DNA of 42,124 bases from Sulfuricellaceae bacterium (GTDB lineage Bacteria; Pseudomonadota; Gammaproteobacteria; Burkholderiales; Sulfuricellaceae), in assembly GCA_030690895.1 (NCBI GenBank), contig JAUYFQ010000050.1, positions 1 through 42,124 of the forward strand. The letters are read 5' to 3'. Below, one piece after another: positions 1-7,685 of the stretch (positions are counted from its first letter, which is position 1; the number at the start of each line of letters is the position of its first letter). The notes below the pieces were generated by a model that was not told the DNA's origin, made no database searches, and was given only the letters and a program-made list of their open reading frames with translations. The translations under genes were made by a program, and so were the position numbers.

Positions 1-117
1 TCTGGCCTCAGCCTTGCTGAAGCGAAAAGTGTTCTGGAGGAACAGCGCGAGCTTGTTCCAGAAATCGGGATGTGGCTGGATTTCCTGGCGATATCAACAC
101 GCGGCATCATTCGTTAA
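1..117 (+). CDS. lpxA: LpxA C-terminus (partial)
   Basis: Frame 1 is open from the window edge to a TAA and encodes the last 38 residues of a protein ending in STRGIIR. That ending closely matches the C-terminus of UDP-N-acetylglucosamine acyltransferase (E. coli LpxA ends STRGLIR). LpxA is the cytoplasmic enzyme that adds the first hydroxyacyl chain in lipid A synthesis. The fragment is the alpha-helical C-terminal domain; the left-handed beta-helix lies outside the window. lpxB follows, as in the usual lpxD-fabZ-lpxA-lpxB cluster, but a repeat element separates the two genes here. The call rests on a short fragment plus context. Confidence 0.85.
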   Translation, partial: SGLSLAEAKSVLEEQRELVPEIGMWLDFLAISTRGIIR

Positions 118-121
118 CGTG

Positions 122-240
122 AAACTCGCGAAGCGAGCCTATGTCCCTCTCTCCCTCTGGGAGGGTGTAAGGAGAGAGGGAAACGGGCATGGCGAAGTGC
201 GGTTTTCTGATTTGGGGCGGCGCTTCGCCATGCCCGTTAG
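122..240 (-). repeat. Dispersed palindromic repeat, copy A
   Basis: Reverse-oriented copy of a roughly 115-bp element seen four times in the window. Read on the minus strand it holds a first hairpin (a perfect 15-bp stem, 183-197 with 223-237), then a CCCTCTCTCC / GAGAGAGGG pyrimidine-purine stem, then a small CTCGC..GCGAG stem followed by T residues. It fills almost the whole lpxA-lpxB spacer, where related genomes usually have little or no gap. It resembles REP/MITE-type intergenic repeats; mobility is inferred from the multiple copies. Confidence 0.8.
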
Positions 241-246
241 TCAGGC

Positions 247-1443
247 GTGGCGGTGAAGGACAATGCAGGGACCGGCGTGCGAATCGGTATTGTAGCGGGC
301 GAGGCTTCTGGCGACTTGCTCGGCAGCCACCTCGTGGCAGCCTTGAGAACGCGCCTGCCGCACGCCGAGTTTGTCGGTATCGGCGGGCCGAAAATGCAGG
401 CTGCGGGCGTGCATTCGCTCTTTCCCATGGAAAAACTGGCGGTGCGCGGTTACCTTGAGGTACTGCGGCATTTTCCGGAAATTCTCGGGATACGGCGCAA
501 GCTGAAGCGCACCTTTTTGCAAAATCCGCCCGACCTTTTCATTGGCGTGGATGCACCGGATTTTAATCTAGGGCTGGAAAGAGCGCTTAAAACGGGCGGT
601 ATTCCAACCATCCACTATGTCAGTCCATCGGTGTGGGCTTGGCGGCGAGAGCGTGTGAAGACGATCGCCCGTTCCGTTTCGCATATCCTCGCGCTCTTCC
701 CATTTGAACCCGAGATTTATCGACAGGCAGGCGTACCGGTGACCTATGTCGGTCATCCCACGGCAGATGCCACGCCAGACAAGCCCGATCGGGAGGCGGC
801 GCGAGCAACTCTCAGGCTGCCCCATGATGCAACGGTGGTGGCGCTCCTGCCAGGGAGTCGTCAGAGCGAACTGCATTATCTGGCTGATCTATTCTTGCAA
901 GTGGCGGAGAAGATTCACGCGGAGCGTCCGGATATCCAGTTTCTGGTTCCACTGGTCAGCAGGGAAACCCGCGCGTTGTTCGATGCGGCGCTTTACCGCA
1001 GGGGGGCGAACAACTTGCCGCTGACCATATTGTTCGGGCACGCCGGTGCGGCCTTGACCGCCTGCAATGTGGCGCTGGTGGCTTCGGGTACGGCAACCCT
1101 TGAAGCCGCCTTGCTCAAGCGACCGATGGTGATTACCTATCGTTTGTCGAAATTGTCCGCTTTTTTGATGAGACGCAAGCGTTACCTGCCTTATGTCGGG
1201 TTGCCCAATATCCTGGCCGGACGCTTTGTTGTGCCGGAACTGTTGCAGGAAGAGGCAACGCCAGAGAAATTGTCTCAGGCTTTGCTGAATCTGCTGGCAG
1301 ATGGGCAGGCACAGGCGGAGATGATTCAGGAATTCGAGCGCATGCATACCGCATTACGACAAAATACCGCCGAACGGGCGTGTGAAGCGGTGCTTGAATA
1401 TCTCCCTCAGGCCATCATGGCGAATTGCCGTCCCAAATCATGA
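247..1443 (+). CDS. lpxB: Lipid-A-disaccharide synthase LpxB
   Basis: LpxB is the membrane-associated GT19 glycosyltransferase that condenses UDP-diacylglucosamine with lipid X to form the lipid A disaccharide. Family motifs are visible: GEASGDLLGSHLV near the N-terminus, SPSVWAWR in the middle, LPGSRQSELHYL around residue 200. Length is 398 residues (E. coli 382). The start is uncertain: GTG at 247 gives an odd N-terminal extension, while GTG at 277, with AGGGA just upstream, would start directly at VRIGIVAGEASG as in homologues. The final residues (about IMANCRPKS) and the stop codon lie inside repeat copy B, so the natural C-terminus was probably replaced by the element. The gene is bracketed by copies A and B in opposite orientation. 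Confidence 0.95.
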   Translation: MAVKDNAGTGVRIGIVAGEASGDLLGSHLVAALRTRLPHAEFVGIGGPKMQAAGVHSLFPMEKLAVRGYLEVLRHFPEILGIRRKLKRTFLQNPPDLFIGVDAPDFNLGLERALKTGGIPTIHYVSPSVWAWRRERVKTIARSVSHILALFPFEPEIYRQAGVPVTYVGHPTADATPDKPDREAARATLRLPHDATVVALLPGSRQSELHYLADLFLQVAEKIHAERPDIQFLVPLVSRETRALFDAALYRRGANNLPLTILFGHAGAALTACNVALVASGTATLEAALLKRPMVITYRLSKLSAFLMRRKRYLPYVGLPNILAGRFVVPELLQEEATPEKLSQALLNLLADGQAQAEMIQEFERMHTALRQNTAERACEAVLEYLPQAIMANCRPKS

Positions 1444-1527
1444 AACAGCACTTCGCCATGACCGCCCCCCTCTCTCCTAACTCTCTCCCAGAGGGAGAGA
1501 GGGAAGCAGGCTCGCTCCGCGAGTTTT
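1414..1527 (+). repeat. Dispersed palindromic repeat, copy B
   Basis: Forward copy of the same element as 122-240. The first hairpin (CATGGCGAA at 1416-1424 with TTCGCCATG at 1452-1460) starts inside lpxB and contains its stop codon. The CCCTCTCTCC / GAGAGAGGG stem follows, then CTCGCTCCGCGAG and TTTTTGTTT, which could act as an intrinsic terminator for lpxB. The hairpin loop matches copy A (shared CCCAAATCA and GCACTTCGCCATG), so the two are true copies and not just similar palindromes. Confidence 0.8.
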
Positions 1528-1543
1528 TGTTTAAGGTTCGTTC

Positions 1544-2122
1544 ATGAGTTTGCTATGTGGTGTCGATGAGGCCGGTCGCGGACCGCTGGCCGGGGCGGTG
1601 TTTGCTGCTGCTGTTATTCTCCATCCCGATAAACCAATCGCGGGACTAAATGACTCCAAGAAATTGAGTGAGAAAAAGCGTGAACATCTGGCCTGCCTGA
1701 TACGCGAAAATGCGCTTTCCTGGGCGGTGGCGAGTGTTTCAGCAGAAGAAATCGATCGCATCAATATTCTTCAGGCCAGTCTGCTGGCCATGCAGCGAGC
1801 AGTTGAAAAATTGTCGCATCGGCCGGATGAGGTGGAGGCTGACGGGTTGCACTGTCCGCGCCTGACTATGCCGACCCGTGCCATAGTGAGAGGAGATAGC
1901 CTGGTGCCGGCGATTTCGGCGGCATCCATTCTGGCCAAGACTGCACGCGATGCGGAAATGCTGGAAATGCATCGGCTATATCCGAAATACGGGTTTGATC
2001 GCCACAAGGGCTATCCCACTGCCGACCATCTGGCAGCATTGGCGCAACATGGCGTATCAATCATTCACCGGCGCAGTTACGCGCCGGTACGCAGGTTTCT
2101 GGAAAAAAACTTACATCCATAG
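1544..2122 (+). CDS. rnhB: Ribonuclease HII
   Basis: RNase HII cleaves the RNA strand of RNA:DNA hybrids and starts removal of misincorporated ribonucleotides. At 192 residues it has the usual bacterial length. The signature [14 protein letters not shown] places metal-binding D8 and E9 at the N-terminus; D100 in the EADG segment is the likely third acidic residue, and [12 protein letters not shown] is the typical C-terminal motif. The ATG at 1544 puts the DEAGRG motif at the expected position. It follows lpxB, the common order in proteobacteria, although repeat copy B lies between them here. Confidence 0.95.
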   Translation: MSLLCGVDEAGRGPLAGAVFAAAVILHPDKPIAGLNDSKKLSEKKREHLACLIRENALSWAVASVSAEEIDRINILQASLLAMQRAVEKLSHRPDEVEADGLHCPRLTMPTRAIVRGDSLVPAISAASILAKTARDAEMLEMHRLYPKYGFDRHKGYPTADHLAALAQHGVSIIHRRSYAPVRRFLEKNLHP

Positions 2123-2132
2123 GGATTTGTTG

Positions 2133-2588
2133 ATGAAAATCATGACCATGTTGCACATTTTCTTTGTTGTTATCTGGGTTGGCGGGATGTTCTTTGCCCA
2201 TCAGATACTGCGCCCGGTTGCTGCTGATTTACTTGAGCCGCCACAGCGACTGACACAATGGGTGGGGGTGTTCAAACGGTTTTTTCCCTGGGTGTGGATT
2301 AGCATAGCCGTGATTCTGGCCACTGGCTTGACCATGATCGGCTTGCTGGGGGGAATGGGAGCCATTCCCCTGTATGTTCACGCCATGCTGGCCCTGGGGC
2401 TGGCCATGATGGGCATTTTTGCGCATGTATTTTTTTCCCCGTACCGGCATTTGCAGCGCCATGTCGCCGGGCAGGACTGGAAATCGGGCGCGGCAGCCTT
2501 GGCCAGTATTCGTAAGCTGGTTGGAATCAATCTGGTTTTGGGTTTGATTACGATTGCCGTGGCGACTGTCAGGCCTATGTTTGCGTAG
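2133..2588 (+). CDS. CopD-like integral membrane protein
   Basis: A 151-residue protein with four predicted membrane segments: an N-terminal one (LHIFFVVIWVGGMFFAH), two central ones, and a C-terminal one (LVLGLITIAVATV). The H-x7-GGMFFAH pattern and the spacing resemble the short stand-alone CopD-domain proteins of Betaproteobacteria. The role is unproven; copper import or haem binding has been suggested for the wider family. The ATG at 2133 was chosen because it has AGGGAT upstream and lies just after rnhB; the reading frame stays open further upstream inside rnhB without a plausible start. It could be co-transcribed with rnhB. Confidence 0.7.
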   Translation: MKIMTMLHIFFVVIWVGGMFFAHQILRPVAADLLEPPQRLTQWVGVFKRFFPWVWISIAVILATGLTMIGLLGGMGAIPLYVHAMLALGLAMMGIFAHVFFSPYRHLQRHVAGQDWKSGAAALASIRKLVGINLVLGLITIAVATVRPMFA

Positions 2589-2644
2589 ATTCCAAGGCTG
2601 GAACTTGTTAAAGTTGCACAAATTAAGAACCAAAGGGATTTAGC

Positions 2645-3505
2645 ATGCTGGTCATCGTTGGGTATCTGGTCATTCTGGTGTCGATATTCGGTGGCTTCGC
2701 CATGGCGGGCGGACATCTCGCATCCCTCTGGCAACCCGTCGAAGTGCTGATGATTGGCGGTGGCGCGTTGGGTGCCATGCTGGTTAGTAGCGGGCCGAAA
2801 GTATTGAAATCGACGCTCAAGGCGCTGCCCTCGATTTTCAAGGGATCAAAATATAACAAGGCCTTGTATCTTGAACTGCTGGCACTGTTGTTCGAGATTC
2901 TGGCAAAAATTCGCAAGGAAGGTCTGATGTCGGTCGAGTCCGACGTTGAAGATCCCCATACCAGTCCGATTTTCAGCAAATATCCGGCTATTTCTCACGA
3001 CCATCATATGGTTGAGTTCATCACCGATTACCTGCGTCTGATGGTGGGCGGCAACCTTAACGCCATGGAAATCGAAAACCTGATGGACAATGAAATCGAG
3101 ACACATCATCAGGAAGGAAATATCCCGGTTTCTGCCATGGCTAAACTGGGCGACGGCCTGCCGGCTTTCGGTATTGTTGCCGCCGTGATGGGAGTGGTGC
3201 ACACCATGGAGTCCGTCGGCATTCCGCCTGCCGAACTGGGGATGCTGATTGCCGCTGCGCTGGTGGGTACCTTCCTGGGTATTTTGCTGGCTTATGGTTT
3301 CGTGGCGCCGCTTTCCACGCTGCTAGAGAACAAATTGCAAGAGTCGAGCAAGGTTTTCGAGTGTACCAAGGTGACGCTACTCGCCAGCCTGAATGGCTAC
3401 GCCCCCCAGGTGGCGGTCGAATTCGGGCGCAAGGTGTTGTTCTCGACCGAGCGGCCTGGCTTTACCGAACTGGAAGAACACATCAAGCAGGCCAAGGGTA
3501 AATAA
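2645..3505 (+). CDS. motA: Flagellar stator protein MotA
   Basis: MotA forms the pentameric proton-channel ring of the flagellar stator in the inner membrane. The 286-residue product has the N-terminal hydrophobic pair (residues 1-50), a long cytoplasmic loop with the charged torque-generating region, and two C-terminal membrane segments (LPAFGIVAAVMGVVHTM and LIAAALVGTFLGILLAYGF). The GDGLPAFGIVAA segment with its conserved proline and the GTFLGILLAYGF helix are typical of the H+-driven MotA family. motB follows after an 81-bp spacer occupied by a large hairpin, which is unusual because motA and motB normally almost touch. Confidence 0.96.
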   Translation: MLVIVGYLVILVSIFGGFAMAGGHLASLWQPVEVLMIGGGALGAMLVSSGPKVLKSTLKALPSIFKGSKYNKALYLELLALLFEILAKIRKEGLMSVESDVEDPHTSPIFSKYPAISHDHHMVEFITDYLRLMVGGNLNAMEIENLMDNEIETHHQEGNIPVSAMAKLGDGLPAFGIVAAVMGVVHTMESVGIPPAELGMLIAAALVGTFLGILLAYGFVAPLSTLLENKLQESSKVFECTKVTLLASLNGYAPQVAVEFGRKVLFSTERPGFTELEEHIKQAKGK

Positions 3506-3509
3506 TTTG

Positions 3510-3567
3510 GCCATCAGCTGTCAGTATTCAGTTATCAGTTAACGACTGAATACTGGCGGCTGATGGC
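3510..3567. repeat. Long stem-loop between motA and motB
   Basis: Arms 3510-3532 and 3545-3567 form a 23-bp stem with two mismatches around a 12-nt loop (3533-3544). The left arm reads GCCATCAGCTGTCAGTATTC and the right arm is its near complement. There is no U-run after the stem, so it is not an ordinary terminator. It may be a small palindromic insertion or an mRNA-stabilising structure that sets the motA:motB ratio. Confidence 0.8.
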
Positions 3568-3586
3568 TGAACACTGAGATCTATAA

Positions 3587-4579
3587 ATGAGCGACGACTC
3601 GCAACGCCCCATAGTCATCAAGAAAATCAAGAAGAGCGCTCATGGTCACCATGGCGGGGCGTGGAAAATCGCCTACGCCGACTTCGTGACAGCCATGATG
3701 GCGTTCTTCCTGCTGATGTGGCTGCTGGGTTCGACTGCCAAAGGCGATCTCGATGGTATTTCCGAGTATTTCAAGACCCCGCTCAAGGTGGCGATGCAGG
3801 GTGGTTCGGGTAGTGGTGACGCCTCCAGCGTGATCAAGGGGGGCGGTACCGATCTGACCCGCAAGGAAGGACAGGTCAAAAAGGCGGATGATCCGCAGTC
3901 AAAAAAACAAACCATCAATCTGGAAGCGGCCAAAGCCGAACTGAAGCGGAAAGAGGCCGAGAAACTCGTCAATCTGAAGGAAAAGCTGGAAGCAACCATC
4001 GACAGCAACCCCTTGCTGAAACAGTTCAAGAAACAACTGATGCTGGATATCACCAAGGAAGGCTTGCGCATCCAGATTGTCGATGAGCAGAATCGCCCCA
4101 TGTTCGATAGCGGCGGCGCGCATCTCAAACCCTACACCCAGGTGATCCTGCGTGAAATTGGCAAGGTGCTGAACGAAGTCGAGAACCGGATATCCCTGTC
4201 CGGCCATACCGATGCCGTGAATTATTCCGGTGGAGAAAAAGGGTATAGCAACTGGGAGCTTTCCGCTGATCGCGCCAATGCATCGCGTCGCGAACTGGTG
4301 GCGGGCGGAATGTCGGATGGGAAAATGCTTCGTGTAGTGGGGCTTTCCTCTGCCGTGCCTTATGAGCCCGAGCATCCGAATAGCGCGGTGAACCGCCGCA
4401 TAAGCATCATCGTGATGAACAAGGAAACAGAGGAGTCCGTCACCAAGGCGGACAAGGCCGATGTCGAAGCAGAGTCCAGGCAAGATGTGGCTGGTGCGCT
4501 CAAGCTTGACGCGGTGAAGGAAACGCCAACGGAGCATTCCGGGGCAGAGAAAGATGCCGTCTCTCCAGCCAGTCACTAA
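3587..4579 (+). CDS. motB: Flagellar stator protein MotB
   Basis: MotB is the peptidoglycan-anchored stator partner of MotA. The 330-residue product has the cytoplasmic tail with paired lysines, then the single membrane helix YADFVTAMMAFFLLMWLL; the D in YAD is residue 32, matching the proton-carrying Asp32 of E. coli MotB. A linker and plug region follow, then an OmpA-like peptidoglycan-binding domain (about 150-280) with ISLSGHTDAV and NRRISIIV. The tail after residue 285 is acidic, low-complexity and not part of the domain. The next gene starts inside the last 26 bp. Confidence 0.96.
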   Translation: MSDDSQRPIVIKKIKKSAHGHHGGAWKIAYADFVTAMMAFFLLMWLLGSTAKGDLDGISEYFKTPLKVAMQGGSGSGDASSVIKGGGTDLTRKEGQVKKADDPQSKKQTINLEAAKAELKRKEAEKLVNLKEKLEATIDSNPLLKQFKKQLMLDITKEGLRIQIVDEQNRPMFDSGGAHLKPYTQVILREIGKVLNEVENRISLSGHTDAVNYSGGEKGYSNWELSADRANASRRELVAGGMSDGKMLRVVGLSSAVPYEPEHPNSAVNRRISIIVMNKETEESVTKADKADVEAESRQDVAGALKLDAVKETPTEHSGAEKDAVSPASH

Positions 4580-5369
4580 TTCTCTTCAAATCCGGCAGAC
4601 ACTTAAGTTGGGGTGGGGTGCGTTGCCGCCTGGTATCAAGTTGTTGCTGGCGCAATTTATTTCGGCCGCGCTTTGTATTTCTTTGATCGTGCCTTCACTC
4701 CTCGAAAAGAATTTTGTGCTGGATGCCGGCTGGCAGGCCTGGTTGATGGGCGCTCTGGCCGCAGTGCTGGGGCGTGTCATCGGGATGAGGGCATGGTGGT
4801 TGCCGATCAACCTGTTTTTTATTCCCTCACTGCTGGCCGCAAGTCAACTGGAACTCTCTCCAGCCTGGTATCTGGCAGCGTTTCTTTTGCTGTGGCTGGT
4901 GTACTGGAGCGCGGCGCGTTCCCAAGTGCCGCTATATTTGTCCAGTCGCAAGGCTTGGCAGGTGGTCGAGCGCCGCTTGCCGGAGTCCGCTTCGCTGGCC
5001 GATCTTGGCTCTGGCATGGGGGGTATGCTGGTCTGGATGGCTAACAACAGGAAAGATGGCCGTTTTCACGGTTTCGAGAATGCCCCGCTCCCATTTGTCC
5101 TGAGCTGGATCCGGGCTCGACTCGCTGGCAGTGCTTGCCAGATCAGGATGCAGAGTTTCTGGGCTGCCGACCTGAAGTCATTTGACGTAGTCTACGCTTA
5201 TCTTTCGCCTGTTCCCATGCCGGCCTTGTGGCAAAAAGTCCGCCAGGAGATGCGCCCGGGTTCGCTGTTCATCAGCAACAGCTTTGCCATTCCAGGCGTG
5301 GTTCCCGATGAGGTGCTGGAAGTGGATGATCTGCACCAATCACGCCTATATTTGTACCGCATACAATGA
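4554..5369 (+). CDS. Membrane-anchored class I methyltransferase
   Basis: The 271-residue product has about four hydrophobic segments in residues 24-120, then a soluble Rossmann-type domain. SAM motif I appears as LADLGSGMGGML around residue 150, followed by a FDVVYAYLSPVPM segment equivalent to motif IV. The substrate cannot be read from the sequence. The start at 4554 lies inside the 3' end of motB (26-bp overlap) and its end overlaps the next start as ATGA, so it is probably translated together with motB and the HDOD gene. A methyltransferase welded to motAB suggests, but does not show, a motility-related role. Confidence 0.75.
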   Translation: MPSLQPVTNSLQIRQTLKLGWGALPPGIKLLLAQFISAALCISLIVPSLLEKNFVLDAGWQAWLMGALAAVLGRVIGMRAWWLPINLFFIPSLLAASQLELSPAWYLAAFLLLWLVYWSAARSQVPLYLSSRKAWQVVERRLPESASLADLGSGMGGMLVWMANNRKDGRFHGFENAPLPFVLSWIRARLAGSACQIRMQSFWAADLKSFDVVYAYLSPVPMPALWQKVRQEMRPGSLFISNSFAIPGVVPDEVLEVDDLHQSRLYLYRIQ

Positions 5370-6844
5370 GCGCGCTCCCAAGCACCATACACGAGTGGGT
5401 TACCTTCCTGGATAGCCAGGAGGTGCCGGTCTTGAGACGCACTATCCAGGAGTTCGACCATATGCGGAGGCATGCAGAGTCACTGCCTGCGAGCCGACTG
5501 GCTGTGGTGATTCTGCGCGATCCCCTGATGACACTAAAGCTGCTCAGGGCAGCTAATGGCGCGCGGCGCGGCAGACTCAGCAGCGAAATTACCAGTGTAG
5601 AGCACGCCATCATGATGATGGGGACCGTGCCGTTTTTTAAACTGTTCAGTTCACTGGTGGCGGTGGAAGATCTGCTGGCGAACGACGATCAGGCGCTCAC
5701 CAGCGTGTTGCAGGTTTATAGCCGATCCCTGCATGCCGCTTTTCAAGCGCGTCAATGGGCGCTCCAGCATCAGGACATCCGGGTAGAAGAGGTCTATATT
5801 TCGGCGTTGCTGCATGATATGACCAACATGATGCTGTGGGTTTACGTGCCTAGGCGAGCCCAGGAAATCCGTGCTGTCGTGCGCAGTGAGCACTTGTACT
5901 ATGGTTTGGCGCACGAGAAAGTGATGGGGTTTTCGGTTACCGATTTTCGCGCCAGCCTGGCAGCCAGTTTTCGCTTTCCCGAAATGTTGACCGAACTGGT
6001 GGATTGCAGAAATGCGGGGATGCCGCGTGCGCAAGGCGTGCTGCTGGCGGTTGCATTGGCGCATCTTTCCGAGCGCGGATGGTATGGCGCGCCGATCGAG
6101 GCCTGCCTTGAAGGTATGTCCGAAACGCTTAATCTGCCTATGGACGAAACGGTTGAACTGGTCCACCAGACGGCGGTAGCCGCCGCGCGTCACTGGGCTT
6201 TGTACGGAGTGACGCCTGCTGCGGCCTGGCTACCCATGCTTCCGGGGGAATGGGTAAGCGATGAGATACCATCCACTGCTGATGAGCGTGCTCCCTCCGT
6301 CGAACTTGATGAGGCGGTTTGCCTGATGCCGGATCGGGCGCGGTTACAGCGGACATTGGATGAAATTGCCGCTCACCTCGACGGCTCGCTCGATTTGTCC
6401 GGGATGATGTCCCTGCTCATGAAAGGCATGCACGAGGGTATCGCACTTAACCGCATTGTTTTCATGCTGCTTACGAGAGACCACTTGCACCTCAAGGCGC
6501 GCTATGTTCATGGTGCACCGCCTGATTCGCCTTTTCAAAAACTCGAAATTGGACTGCGTGAGACCAATCTTTTCTCCCGTTTGATGGAAAAGATGCAAGG
6601 TGTCTGGCTCAATTCGGGCAATGCAAAGACTTTGCTGCCGATGGTTCCTGATGCAGTCCGCATGAACATCGGGGAGGGGGAGTTTTTTGCCATGTCCTTG
6701 TTTGTTCATGGCAAGCCGGTCGGCCTGATTTATGCTGACCGGAAGCACGGCCATTGCCAATTGGACGAGCATGCCTATGCCGAGTTCAAGAAGCTCTGCG
6801 TACATGCAGCAGAAGGCCTGGCGCACCTGTCGCATAAAAAATGA
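5366..6844 (+). CDS. HDOD domain signalling protein with C-terminal GAF-like domain
   Basis: The 492-residue protein has an N-terminal HDOD domain (about residues 15-215). HDOD domains resemble HD phosphohydrolases but usually lack the metal site; they are common in signalling and motility control. Residues about 330-490 look like a GAF-type sensory domain (ending FVHGKPVGLIYADRK and a following helix). No catalytic HD pair is obvious at the expected place. The start overlaps the methyltransferase stop (ATGA), and position behind motAB fits a regulator of motility or second-messenger responses. That role is inference. Confidence 0.8.
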   Translation: MSALPSTIHEWVTFLDSQEVPVLRRTIQEFDHMRRHAESLPASRLAVVILRDPLMTLKLLRAANGARRGRLSSEITSVEHAIMMMGTVPFFKLFSSLVAVEDLLANDDQALTSVLQVYSRSLHAAFQARQWALQHQDIRVEEVYISALLHDMTNMMLWVYVPRRAQEIRAVVRSEHLYYGLAHEKVMGFSVTDFRASLAASFRFPEMLTELVDCRNAGMPRAQGVLLAVALAHLSERGWYGAPIEACLEGMSETLNLPMDETVELVHQTAVAAARHWALYGVTPAAAWLPMLPGEWVSDEIPSTADERAPSVELDEAVCLMPDRARLQRTLDEIAAHLDGSLDLSGMMSLLMKGMHEGIALNRIVFMLLTRDHLHLKARYVHGAPPDSPFQKLEIGLRETNLFSRLMEKMQGVWLNSGNAKTLLPMVPDAVRMNIGEGEFFAMSLFVHGKPVGLIYADRKHGHCQLDEHAYAEFKKLCVHAAEGLAHLSHKK

Positions 6845-6851
6845 GACACCC

Positions 6852-7685
6852 TTGAGCAGCCGTCAATTATGGTTCGTTCGTCGTGGCAAAACTGTTAGCG
6901 GACCTTTCCCCACCCAGTCCGTTACGCAGAATACCTTGTTGGGGCGGTTTCTCCCCACTGATGAGGTTAGCCAGGACAAGCAATCCTGGCGCCCACTGGT
7001 AACGGTGCGCGAGTTGTTGCCAAATGAATTGCTTGAACTTCAGACTGCCAGCGATCCCCTGCAGCGGCAGTGGCTGGAGGAGCGCCTCAAAGCAGCGCAC
7101 CGTTGGGCTGACCAGCGCTCCGTCGATGTGGTTGGCGAAGACGATTCCTCGAGTGACAGACGAAACCATACGGAATTTTCTGACGAGACAGCCAGATTTC
7201 ACCATCATCTTCTGCCTGTGCGAGTGAGTGGGAGACGCTATTTTATTGGCGCTGGGATTGCCATCCTGCTGGTGCTGGTGCTGGTCTGGGTGGTGTTCGG
7301 AGAATCAGTCAACCCGGTCAAGGTCGTCGTGCAGTCTGCCAAGTCACAATGTCAGCAAGCGGCCAGGCCAGGCATTGACTGGAAGTCTTGCGACAAGCAA
7401 TCCGTGCGTATGCGTGGCAAGGATCTGACCGATGGCAATTTGTCCTACGCCAATTTTTCCCAGGCTGACCTGTCTGGTTCCCGCTTGTTGCGCGCCAACT
7501 TGACTGGCACGAATCTTCGCGGTGCTGATTTGAGCCATGCTGATCTGGCGAAAGCCAATCTGTCCTTCAGTGATTTGCGCTCCGCCAATTTGATATCCAG
7601 CAATCTGACGGGCGCCATACTGGAAAATGCCATCTGGATAGATGGCCGGGTGTGCGCCCCTGGGTCGGTGGGGGTGTGCCGATGA
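6852..7685 (+). CDS. GYF-like/transmembrane/pentapeptide-repeat protein
   Basis: I chose the TTG at 6852, 8 nt after the HDOD stop, because translation then begins LSSRQLWFVRRGKTVSGPFP, a GYF_2-like start; the open frame extends upstream only into the HDOD gene. The 277-residue product has three parts: a GYF-like domain (1-55), one membrane helix (about 131-149) and a run of pentapeptide repeats of the A(D/N)LxX type (about 190-262). Four cysteines (167, 180, 268, 276) flank the repeat domain and could form disulfides if it is periplasmic. No function is known. It overlaps the next gene as ATGA. Confidence 0.75.
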   Translation: MSSRQLWFVRRGKTVSGPFPTQSVTQNTLLGRFLPTDEVSQDKQSWRPLVTVRELLPNELLELQTASDPLQRQWLEERLKAAHRWADQRSVDVVGEDDSSSDRRNHTEFSDETARFHHHLLPVRVSGRRYFIGAGIAILLVLVLVWVVFGESVNPVKVVVQSAKSQCQQAARPGIDWKSCDKQSVRMRGKDLTDGNLSYANFSQADLSGSRLLRANLTGTNLRGADLSHADLAKANLSFSDLRSANLISSNLTGAILENAIWIDGRVCAPGSVGVCR

